Source: Macrostomum hystrix (lineage: Eukaryota; Platyhelminthes; Macrostomidae). Taken from it: a stretch of 64,000 nt of DNA. This document shows, in pieces, positions 46,901-58,900 of the stretch; the first letter of the stretch is position 1, and every line of letters begins with the position of its first letter. The position numbers and the translations under genes are program-made. The stretch is taken from the NCBI GenBank assembly GCA_950097015.1, contig CATNEN010000003.1, forward strand, positions 15,422,501 to 15,486,500. Direction: 5' to 3'. The notes under the pieces were generated by a model. The model searched no databases. It was not told the origin of the DNA and was given only the letters and a program-made list of their open reading frames with translations.

Positions 46901-49900
46901 ACCGGCCCGCTGCGCGGCCCACTGGTTGGCCCGCTGGTTGGCCCGTTCTAAACCGGCCCGCTGCTCGGCCCACTAGTTGGCCCGCTGGTTGGCCCGCTCA
47001 ATGGTCCGTTCTAAACCGGCCAGCTGCTCGGCCCACTAGTTGGCCCGCTGGTTGGCCCGCTCAATGGTCCGTTCTAAACCGGCCAGCTGCTCGGCCCACT
47101 AGTTGGCCCGCTCACTGGCCCGTTCTAAACCGGCCCGCTGCTCGGCCCACTAGTTGGCCCGCTGGTTGGCCCACTCACTGGCCCGTTCTAAACCGGCCCG
47201 CTGCTCGGCCCACTAGTTGGCCCGCTGGTTGGCCCGCTGGGTGGCCCGTTCTAAACCGGCCCGCTGCTCGGCCCACTAGTTGGCCCGCTGGTTGGCCCGC
47301 TGGGTGGCCCGTTCTAAACCGGCCCGCTGCTCGGCCCACTAGTTGGCCCGCTGGTTGGCCCACTCACTGGCCCGTTCTAAACCGGCCCGCTGCTCGGCCC
47401 ACTAGTTGGCCCGCTGGTTGGCCCGTTCTAAACCGGCCCGCTGCACGGCCCACTGGTTGGCCCGCTGGGTGGCCCGTTCTAAGCCGGCCCGCTGCTCGGC
47501 CCACTAGCTGGCCCGCTGGTTGGCCCACTCACTGGCCCGTTCTAAACCGGCCCGCTGCTCGGCCCACTAGTTGGCCCGCTGGGTGGCCCGTTCTAAACCG
47601 GCCCGCTGCTCGGCCCACTAGTTGGCCCGCTGGTTGGCCCACTCACTGGCCCGTTCTAAACCGGCCCGCTGCTCGGCCCACTAGTTGGCCCGCTGGTTGG
47701 CCCGTTCTAAACCGGCCCGCTGCACGGCCCACTGGTTGGCCCGCTGGGTGGCCCGTTCTAAGCCGGCCCGCTGCTCGGCCCACTAGCTGGCCCGCTGGTT
47801 GGCCCACTCACTGGCCCGTTCTAAACCGGCCCGCTGCTCGGCCCACTAGTTGGCCCGCTGGTTGGCCCGTTCTAAGCCGGCCCGCTGCTCGGCCCACTAG
47901 TTGGCCCGCTGGTTGGCCCACTCACTGGCCCGTTCTAAACCGGCCCGCTGCTCGGCCCACTGGTTGGCCCGCTGGTTGGCCCGTTCTAAACTGGCCCGCT
48001 GCTCGGCCCACTGGTTGGCCCGCTGGGTGGCCCGTTCTAAGCCGGCCCGCTGCTCGGCCCACTAGCTGGCCCGCTGGTTGGCCCACTCACTGGCCCGTTC
48101 TAAACCGGCCCGCTGCTCGGCCCACTAGTTGGCCCGCTGGTTGGCCCGTTCTAAGCCGGCCCGCTGCTCGGCCCACTAGTTGGCCCGCTGGTTGGCCCAC
48201 TCACTGGCCCGTTCTAAACCGGCCCGCTGCTCGGCCCACTGGTTGGCCCGCTGGTTGGCCCGTTCTAAACTGGCCCGCTGCTCGGCCCAGTAGTTGGCCC
48301 ACTGGTTGGCCCACTCACTGGCCCGTTCTAAACCGGCCCGCTGCTCGGCCTACTAGTTGGCCCGCTGGTTGGCCCGTTCTAAACCGGCCCGCTGACTTGT
48401 CGTGAACTTGATAATCTTATCAAATGGTGTATGAACTTGTACATGAAACTTTTGCAGTGTCTTGCGCAATTATTCGATTTGTAGAGCACTAATGCTGTCC
48501 AATAAACTGTGCAGACACAAATGTAAGAAGAAGTTTTTTGTGCCATTTACAATGAGTGTGTCAAATTTTTTATTTTTATCGCCTTATACGCCCACAGCAA
48601 TTTGTATATCGCGCTACGTTGACTTATGTACTTCAGATATCACCCAGTTTAGTGTGAAACCATTGCTTCGCCCTTTGCTGGCACTTGGCCTAAGATAGCA
48701 AACTGATGGGTCACTCGTTGTAGAATGTGTAGGTAGAATGATGGTATTTGTTAATTATCAATTTTAGTATGGATTCTCTCCTAGTCACACAGGTATTCAA
48801 TTTCTTCATTTTCAGTCACTTGAACGACTAAAAGAGCTCGACAAGAAGTCAGCTGCCATCGCACGGCGCTTCAGTCGACTCAAAGAATCAGTGACACTCA
48901 GATTTAGACAGACGGTTGCGGCGACAGCCCGTCCGACACGAGCAGAAGCTTCAGCGAGCCACTTACCAACTGCAACTCGGACCACTCATGACGTACCAAC
49001 CACTATAGAGCTGCCTAGCTCTATAGTGGCGCAACCAAGCAACAGTGTACCATTGGCAACCGGGGGATGTAGCAGTGGCGTCCAGACTCCCATGGTCGTC
49101 GAGCCTACTGGCTCGCAGTATTCAGACAGCGACGATGAGGACAAATCTTCTAGATCTATCGTTGAGGAACCAGGCGAAGAAGCTCCAGATGACGACTATT
49201 GGAGTGGCGCTCCAATGGCGTTGGACGCCATCGAGCAGTGCGACGATTGTGAGGACTTCACTGAAGATGACCGCCCGCCAGAGGATGAGGATGTACCGTG
49301 TGTTGGCAATGGAGCCACCCATAACCCAGAAGCTATGGATATGCAGCCGCGTAGGAGAAATGGAGCCGCACTTTTCCTAGACTCTCCGTTGACCTACGAT
49401 TCGTTTGCGGCCTATGTGCATTTGTTCAGCGAGCGCCAGTCTCTGCCAAGGAAAGGCATAGCTGACCTGCTTCGCCTCTTCCATGCAGCTGTGCCAGTCG
49501 GTAGCAACCTGCCTGGTAGTGTATATTTACTACGGAAAACAGTCCAGGCATTCGCGAACGACTTTACATCGCCACCCCGACTGTTCTGTTCCTCCTGTAG
49601 TGCTGAGGTCACGTCAGCGCAGGCTCAGAACCGTGAAAATTGCACTTATTGTAACAAAGAACTGTCGCCGGCCGGCGTATCCAAGTTTTATACCACCGAC
49701 TTTAAATTGCAAATCAGACAGTTAATTGAACAGTGCCGGCTTCTACAGAGCGTAACTTTCCCTGTCGATTTGTCATCTGAAGATCGTAATTTTGTCTCAG
49801 TATCCAGTTGCGACGAGTATCGGCATTTCAAGCGTTCAATTCGGCTACAATTGAAGCAAGATCTGTCGTATACTGTGAACATCGACGGCTTTCCAGTATT

Positions 49901-52900
49901 TGCAGACGCGCTGATGGAAATGTGCCCAGTGTACTTGAGTATCAACGAAGTACACGAAGCAATGAAATCGCGTTTCATCGTCGTATGTGGTTTCTGGGCT
50001 GCAAAGTCGAAGGTGAAGACATCCACCTTTCTTCCCGGTCTTGTTAGAGAGCTGAATGAGCTCCGGTCTATCGGGATCACCTACAGCACAGGTGGTGGCA
50101 CTGAAGGCGACGCGCCTGGTCTTCTTCGACTGCACCCGTACCTCTTCGTCTTGGATGCCCCACAGAGAGCTGAGGTTGTCGGTCTAAAGCGTCACAATGC
50201 AGAGTTCGGCTGCGACAACTGCTATGTGAAGACGCAGAGATCATTGGGTGCCAATCGGTACCCAGTCAGTGGCAAAGAAGAGGCGGTTGCGCTGGCAACC
50301 GCAGTCGGTTGTATTACACCGCACGCTCGTAGCTTGCGAGACACGCGCCTACTGGCGCACAACATCCCGGTCGGCAAGGACAACTATCTGGGCGTTATGT
50401 GCGTGTCAGTGTTGGACCAGTTAAACGGTTTCGACTACATGCATGGGTGTCCACCGTGTCTGCTTCATCAGTGCTATCTTGGACTCGTTCACTGGATTTT
50501 GAGACAGCTGTTTCATCCTAAGAAACCAGACATGTACCACGCGCATAACCCCAATCTAGTTTCGCGACGTGCAGATGTGGACCTTGCCTCTTCGCGGATT
50601 CACGTACCCCTGTCTCATCAACGTGCTCCCCGAAGTTTCCATGAACTCGGCATGTTTCGGGGCCACGAACTTGAGGCATGGTTAATCGTCTACGGCCCTA
50701 TGGTGATGGAAGGCATCCTGCCCGACCGCTACTACTGGCACCTTCAGCTACTGTCCACGGCTATGTTCTGGCTTACATTGAATGGAGCGCCTCTAATGGA
50801 AGTGATGAAAGCCAGCCGGCTTCTGCACTACTTTTACAGTCAGCTGCCTCAGATGTACTCCAACATGGCCCTTACGTACAATGCACACCAAGTTTGTGAG
50901 CACTTTGTATCGTACGTAACTTTATACGGGCCAATGTGGAGGATGTCTGCGGGCTTGTTTGAGTCGTCGCATGCGAATCTTCGCACCAAAATTCACGGCT
51001 CCAGGAATGTTGACACCGAAGTTGCCGGCCTCCTACAGCGCCAATTGGCGCGAAGGCAAATGATGGCCGAATTGCAACTCCCCAATATCTTCAGCGAGGG
51101 ACCACCAAATGGTGAGGTTCGACTGCCGGATGGTGTGCGACTGCGCAATCCTATTCGCCGCCAATTGGCGGGCGGTGACACACGGTATGGCAAAGCAGTA
51201 CTGACCAGCGGGCTACGCATTGAAATATTCTTGCCTCGCCTGATCCACCAGCGCGCCGCCTCGTGCTTTGTTACTGTCCTCATCCCTAACTGTCGTCAGC
51301 CGTTTGAATTCGCACGAATTGAGGAAATTCAACTCCGGGACAATTGCGCATGGGTTCGCCTACGCCGCCTTCTGACTGTGGAGCCGCACGAGGACAATCA
51401 TCCGTTGTACCGCTTGACTGGCGAACCGGACCACGGCGGATGCTCAGTCGCACACGTTCGGCGCGTGCGTGCCAATCCATTTTGCGCAGTTGACAAATAC
51501 TACTTCGAAATCCCTGCTAACGACGTACTCGCTACGTGTTGTGTGAACGACCGCTACGTAGCATTCCTCCCCCATATTCAGTTTTCTTACGCAGCGTGAG
51601 AATTGTATGTACTCATTGTACGTAGGGTGTCCCAATAAGAAGGAAAAATCGTTGCACAGGCTTTCTGGTAAAACAATATAATTTCTTAGAACTCACATCA
51701 CTATAGTAAGTAAACATTCGAAAGTTCTAAAGCTTTTTAAATTGAGTAGAAATGTCACCTGTTCATTCAAAACTTATGACTACAGTTTACAACAAGGGGT
51801 GAGGGTTAGAGGACACCCTCGCTCAAACGGGACGGGATATGCCATAATTTCTCTTTTCCAGCATGCCTTCTTCAACTGTGTTTTGCTTATACTGCTTATA
51901 TATTGCTTATATTGCTTGTATTGCTATGTGGTATCATATGAAATTATATTTATATTTAGTAACAAACGTCGGTCACATGACGTGTATATCCATATGTTGC
52001 CTTCCTTTACGCCTTTATTTCTAGCGGATATTTATAGCGGACATGTTTCCGGGTGATAGTGGATATATATATACACAGAAGACTCACGGTCTTCTTCCTT
52101 CACACACAGGCAGGCATATATACACAGATGACTCACAGTCTTCTTCCTTCACACACAGGCAGGCATATATAAACAGAAGACTCACAGTCTTCTTCCTTCA
52201 CACACAGGCAGGCATATATAAACAGAAGACTCACGGTCTTCTTCCTTCACACACAGGCAGGCATATATAAACAGAAGACTCACGGTCTTCTTCCTTCACA
52301 CACAGGCAGGCATATATGGTGATTCCATATATGGCAACGTGTATATATGTGCCTGTGTGTGATGGACCCGACAGAAGACAACAGAACACATATATACGCA
52401 TGGCACCAATCAAGCTTTGAGAGTAGCTTTGAGTAGGTTACAACCGGTACGCATCTGTCCTTTTGTTCACCTAATAATCGTGCACCTACTTCGCATTAAT
52501 TTCAGTCGACCCACTGACAAAGAAGTACCAGCAAAAGAAATTAATTTGTACAAATTAAGGACGAATAAACAAATTAAGATTAAGACATCACAATGCCGGG
52601 CCAGCTACCATGCCCCAAATGCAATTCGCGGGAATACTTCGTGTTCGCCGACAATTGTTTTATTTGTCGCTCCTCTCACTGCGACGACTGTGAGGATGTC
52701 ATCCACGCAGCCCATGCCGAGCAGCAACGGCTATTTAAATCGCGCGCCTGCAGCAACTGGGACGACGACTGTAGTGACGACGCCGGAGCTACAGTTGAGC
52801 CAGTCGGCTCGAGCTGTGTTCCTGCGTCTGCTGCCACAGGAGTAGTCAAACAGCTTCGCGACATGTCGTTGTACAAGGAGCCTCTGAGCGATTCCGCTCA

Positions 52901-55900
52901 GCAGGCCGAAGGCGCCCTCGGCGCGACGGGTCGTGTCGAGCCAACCGGCTCGACCTGTGTCCCAGCTGCGTCTGCTGCCACAGGAGTAGTCAAACAGCTT
53001 CGCGACATGTCGTTGTACAACGAGCCTCTGACCGATTCCGCTCAGCAGGCCGAAGGCACCCTCGGCGCGACGGGTCATGTCGAGCCAACTAGCTCGGCAG
53101 ACTGTCGCGCTACAGGGCCACGTCGGCGGCCGACGTCTACGGTGGCCGACGTCGATGACAGACGTTGGCCAGCGGAGCAATTGGCCAGCACAGTCTCCGT
53201 GGCGGCCTGTGCCGAGACGACCGGCTCTGGCATTTGCGATAAGTGCAAAGTACTATACGTCGAAGGAAAAAACTGGCCATCCTGCTGGCGTACAGATCTG
53301 CAGCCGTGGCTGACACATGCTTCTGAGAGACTACGGCAGTATGAGTCACAGCACGCCATATTATTTTCGGACAGCATGGGCAATGCGGTCTCAACACTAG
53401 ATTGCATCTTCATGTATCTGTGGTACCGGGATTGCGAAACAACGTGCTGGACTAATGCCGTCCGCACGTTGTACTCGCATCTGAGAGACAGCGGGATCGT
53501 AGACGCGCCGGCTGGCGCGAAGACCGAGCTGTCGATCGACGTCCAAGCCATCTTCGACAGAGCAGTGAGCAACGTTAGTGAGCACGCCGCATCCGCCGGT
53601 GTCACGCCACCGGTGCAAAATCGGGTCAAAGTACTTAAAAAGTCCAGGCGACGTGGTCGAGCTGCCCATGAGTACCGTCTGGTGTACTTAGGGCATAAAT
53701 CCAATGTCCCATACACGACCCTGGCCGTCGCCATTGTAGGGATGTGGGCGGTTTAAGCCTATGCGCGGTTTAAGTAGTCAATGTAGGCCACGTTATAGTA
53801 CTATAGTAGTATTACTAGTAATTCTGGAACGTGTAGTTAGCCGCAGCTTCAATCACTAGTAGTTTCTGCCCACTGCACCACAATTAAGAGTGTATGTCAG
53901 AATATAGTGTATGATATATTGCATATGATTAGATTCCGCTTGAACCGTGCAAAGGCCGCCATAATTTCTCTTTTCCACCATGCCTTCTTCAACGGTGTTT
54001 TGCTTATATTGCTTATGTATTGCTTATTGGTGCTTATATTGCCTATGTATTGCTTATTGGTGCTTATATTGCCTATGTATTGCTTATTGGTGCTTATATT
54101 GCCTATGTATTGCTTATTGGTGCTTATATTGCTTATGTATTGCTTATTCCTGCTTATATTGCCTATGCATTGCTTATTGGTGCTTATATTGCCTATGTAT
54201 TGCTTATTGGTGCTTATATTGCCTATGTATTGCTTATTGGTGCTTATATTGCTTATGTATTGCTTATTCCTGCTTATAATGCCTATGTATTGCTTATTCG
54301 TGCTTATATTGCCTATGTATTGCTTATTCGTGCTTATATTGCCTATGCATTGCTTATTGGTGCTTATATTGCTTATGTACTGCTTGGTCGTGCTTATACG
54401 AGTACTATAGTACTGCCAGCTAGCTAGCTGCTTATGTATTGCTTATACTGCTTATATATACATATATATATACAGCACTTCTGCAGTATATAAAGGCCGG
54501 CCAATCGGGTCAATCCTTCATTCGCTAATCAAGTTTGTCAAGCGTCTTTACTTACTAGTAACGTAATAGTAATAAATTGTTAACAATTTCCCACCGCAGC
54601 ATGGTATTGATTCTCCAAGCTCAGATGTGTGTCGGACAAACTTGCATGTGCATAACAGACGACATATACTTGCTTTTCAGACATGTCGAACGACCTGAGC
54701 CCTAGAGGAGTTGACTTCTCCGCCATCATGGATGACGTCCTTCGAGACGTGGCGCGAACTATGTCGCCGACTCTTGCCGACCTGATCGGTTACCGGTTCT
54801 CAGCTGATCGGGCAGAGTTTGACGACATTGAGCCGGCTGGCTCGAGTGCGAACGGCGCCAATGACGACGATCAGCGTCGCTACAACGCCGAGACGCAGCT
54901 GGGTTCGCCGTCTCTGTTTGACGACATTGAGCCGGCTGGCTCGAGTGCGAACGGCGCCAATGACGACGATCAGCGTCGCTACAACGCCGAGACGCAGCTG
55001 GGTTCGCCGTCTCTGTTTGACGACATTGAGCCGGCTGGCTCGAGTGCGAACATCGCCAATGACAACGATCAGCGTCGCTACAACGCCGAGACGCAGCTGG
55101 GTTCGCCGTCTCTGTTTGACGACATTGAGCCGGCTGGCTCGACTGCGAACGACGCCAATGACGACGATCAGCCCGCGGCGCGAGACTACGAGCCGGCTGA
55201 GAACTTAAACAAACTGCGCGCGGAGTATAACCGCCTGCCTGACCCGCCGAATCAAAAGAATTACGCTTGCGTACGCGTTGTCCGAAAACGGGCGGATCGG
55301 CAGGAGCTGGACCCGCACTGCTGCCCCGAGTGTGAGGCATGGTTTTCGAATTTGTCGCCTCGTACAAAGCAGAGACGGCTGCAAGAGCACGGGCGGCACC
55401 GCAGTAACCAGCCTCACCAGAAGCGCGACCCTAACTTTTTTTAAATTGAAATGCCTGACACTCAACCAGAAGCGCCCTTTGAGGCCATGAGGTTAGGCAA
55501 GAGGCGCATGCGTCCACTGACGGGTGCCAGCGCCGGGCCGTCTAACACACGGGATAAGAAGCTGTAGGCAGCTTAGGCTGTACGTCACTGTTAAATAATT
55601 GACAATATTGTACTGTATATATATTTGCAAAATATATTTGCGTCGACTTGTCAGCCTCGATTGCACAGATCCCATAGATCTGGTAGAAGGTACACAGGCG
55701 TTGCATTTTTCGTTGTGGAATTCAATATCCTTCCTTACTTTCATTAGCATGACACTGACGCATACTTGCGTCATATGACGCATGTCATATGAAACCGCAT
55801 TTAGAAAGAAACCTTTCCCGCTCTCATTGCAGAATAATGGGAGACGGAAAGAAGACTGAAAGAATGAATAAGAAGAGGGACCACGAGAAGCGGGCCGAAA

Positions 55901-58900
55901 AAGAGAAGCGGAAAGATAAAGATGCCGATACTGGCCTAACAACTGCAGCTGTTGACGTCCAGGAAAATCCTGCTGAGCTGAATGGCGACGACGGAGATGA
56001 GCCCACGACGCTCCCTAAAGGAAAGGCCACTTCAACGGCGCTAATCGGCTCCGAAATGAGCACGGCCGTGTCCGCGGAGCCGACCGGCTCTACTACGAAC
56101 CGGAAAGCCGAAGCCAATGCCGAATCTCCATCTGACTCATCGAGCGAGCCAGACCTAGAGTCGAGAAAGGAGATGCGGCATCGCAATAGGGCCGGTGGAC
56201 CACCAAAGGCTAAGGCGCCTCGTGTCATGGTCATCCACAAAGCTATTTGGTGGGTGCTCACGTACACTAACACCGGCAAAGTTATGGCCATCGACCAAAA
56301 GTGCATCGTCGACCCGGATCCCGTAACACGAACAGTCGGCGTTAAAGTACAAGTACGGACTGGCCATAGCCCGAGTGCAAAAACTTTCGACGCTTTCCTG
56401 ACGGCCGGGCCTTTTCCGGACAGGAAGTCCGCTTACGCTGCCCGGGACAACCTGGCCAAATCGGCAACTTTAATGGGGTCGGGCTCTGCAGGCGCCTATA
56501 GGCGCGTGCAACCCGTTATAAATCACCTTGATGCCGGATGCCCGCGCTGCCGGAACCTCGACATCGAATGTCGTGACCTACGTGAGGCTAATCGAGAAGA
56601 GGCGGACAAGCGGGGGGTTGCTGAAACTGATGCAGCCAACCTGAAGAATGAAGTTTCGGCCCTTCGGTCTGAGAATGAGCAGCTGAAGCAGGAACTGGCA
56701 CAGAAAGCTGACCTGCTGGAAAAGTATGACACCCGACTTGCAGGTTCCATGCATGCCAATTCTAAGATTCTTACGACGTTACAGTTCGTCACGGCACAGG
56801 CTCAGTCGGCCAACGAGGTGGCCCGTAGAGCTTCCGAATCATTCAACCACCTCGAAAGTCTGGTGCGCTCCATAAGCGACTTTGACACGTTGGTTGCTGG
56901 TTCGAGTACTGCACCCGGAGAGTCGTCATCAGCTGCTGCCGATGCCGAGCCAAGTGGCTCGACGTCATCGCGGCTTGATAGTGGATTTGTGAGCCATGCC
57001 ATTGCGACGGCTATCGCTAATATATCGACCTCTATGATGGACAACCAGTCGTCGAAACGTGTGCCGCTTATACCTGCATTTCCCGGTGTCACGGTTTGTC
57101 CGTTGGCCCTGACAAAATTGGACGCCGCAGCAGTTGAAATGCGAAAAGCCCCGAACAATAAAAAGATTCGCAGACGAGCCATTCCGCTAGTCATACTTGC
57201 GGCGTGCCGTGAGCAAGACCTGCGAACCGCATCTTGGGCTGGTCGACAGGTGAAAGGAGAGAAAGCGGCCAACCGGGTTGAGCTGGATAGCTCTAAGAAG
57301 GCGGCCATACGGTCCTACCTGGCCAGCAAACTTGTCACAGAGGAGGACAAGAAACTATTATCAGACGCCGAACTCGGCGAGGTATTCCGCCGTACAGCCA
57401 GGACCGTACGGGGTCGGGAGGGTTCCAGTGTGAAAAGTGGCGCCTGCGCGGAAAATGAAGAGGAAAGCGAGTAGTTTTTTATAGAGACTAGGCCTCGATT
57501 GTGGTGACAATTTTTCACCTTGACAAATGACACTGAGTCTACTGTATGAAGTGCATTTTATGTGCCTACTATGATTTCCTATTTGTGGCACCATGAAAAA
57601 TACTAGTATTCTATTTTAAGATTAACATCTCTCTGTTTTTACCAGATCCAATGAATTATATTCTAGGTTTTAATAAAAAAATAATCTTACGGCTCATCGT
57701 TCTGACTTGGAAATCTGATGCTTATTTTGATTCTTTGATTCTGATGCTTATTGTTCGTTGAGCGGGCCAACTAGCGGGCCGGTTTAGAACGGGCCAATCA
57801 GCGGGCCAACCAATGGGCCGGTTTAGAACGGGCCAATCAGCGGGCCAACCAACGGGCCGGTTTAGAACGGGCCAATCAGCGGGCCAACCAGCGGGCCGGT
57901 TTAGAACGGGCCAATGAGCGGGCCAACCAACGGGCCGGTTTAGAACGGGCCAATCAGCGGGCCAACCAACGGGCCAACCAGCGGGCCGGTTTAGAACGGG
58001 CCAATGAACGGGCCAACCAACGGGCCGGTTTAGAACGGGCCAACCAGCGGGCCAACCAGCGGGCCAACTAGTGGGCCGAGCAGCGGGCCGGTTCAGAACG
58101 GGCCAATGAGCGGCCCGATGAGCGGGCCAACCAGCGGGCCAGCCGGCAGGCCGGTTTAGAACGGGCCAATGAGTGGGCCAGTGAGCGGGCCAACCAGCGG
58201 GCCAGCCAGCGGGCCAACCAACGGGTCAGCCAGCGGGCCGGTTTCGAACGGGCCAGTGAGCGGGCCAACCAACGGGCCGGTTTAGAACGGGCCAATCAGC
58301 GGGCCAACCAGCGGGCCAACCAACGGGCCAACCAGCGGGCCGGTTTAGAACGGGCCAATGAGCGGGCCAACCAACGGGCCGGTTTAGAACGGGCCAACCA
58401 GCGGGCCAACCAGCGGGCCAACTAGTGGGCCGAGCAGCGGGCCGGTTTAGAACGGGCCAATGAGCGGGCCGATGAGCGGGCCAACCAGCGGGCCAGCCAG
58501 CAGGCCGGTTTAGAACGGGTCAATGAGTGGGCCAGTGAGCGGGCCAACCAACGGGCCAACCAACGGGCCAAACAACGGGCCAGCCAGCGGGCCGGTTTAG
58601 AACGGGCCAGTGAGCGGGCCAGCCAGCGGGCCCAGAAGCGGGCCGTGGAACGGGCCGATTTGAGAGACTCGTCGATTTGGAAAAATGAGCGGGCTTTTAG
58701 AGCGGGCTTTTCTGACAAGTAGTGGCCGATGAGCGGGCCAATTTCAATGGGCTTTTCCAGTATTTTTTTCAACCGGGTACAAGTATCCCAAATCTACATC
58801 ATGCTACAAGTATCCCAAATCTACATGATCCTACAAGTATCCCAAATCTACATGATCCTACAAGTATCCCAAATCTACATGATCCTACAAGTATCCCAAA

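Larger units (their letters stand above)
46678..58777 (+). mobile_element. 12.1-kb multi-gene DNA transposon (CMC/EnSpm-like)
   Basis: The ends are CCCGGTTGAAAAA (46678-46690) and its exact reverse complement (58765-58777). The flanks are TACA on both sides (46674-46677 and 58778-58781), and the neighbouring 27-bp minisatellite shows the uninterrupted GCTACAAGTATCCC. This reads as a clean insertion with a 4-bp target duplication; because the ends could also be read as A...T, a 2-bp AC duplication with ACCCGG ends fits too. Inside are GC-rich sub-terminal arrays in inverted orientation and four plus-strand genes: transposase, a Cys-rich protein, a CtIP/Sae2-like protein and a BEN-like protein. 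CMC (CACTA/Mirage/Chapaev) elements are the closest match by transposase and by short target duplications. All four main frames are intact, so it may be young. I cannot date it. Confidence 0.85.

Noticed and set aside
53075-53734. 219-residue frame antisense to transposon gene 2
   Set aside because: Shadow of gene 2; no family resemblance and no splice or start context.
53907-54427. Membrane-protein-like frames ([10 protein letters not shown] repeats)
   Set aside because: Readings of the 30-bp TGCTTATATTGC minisatellite upstream of gene 3, open in three frames.
54759-55367. 202-residue frame antisense to transposon gene 3
   Set aside because: Shadow of the 99-bp repeats and of GC-rich coding sequence; no independent signal.
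58068-58772. Ala/Arg/Trp/Leu-rich frames at the right transposon end
   Set aside because: Translations of the GCGGGCC sub-terminal array.
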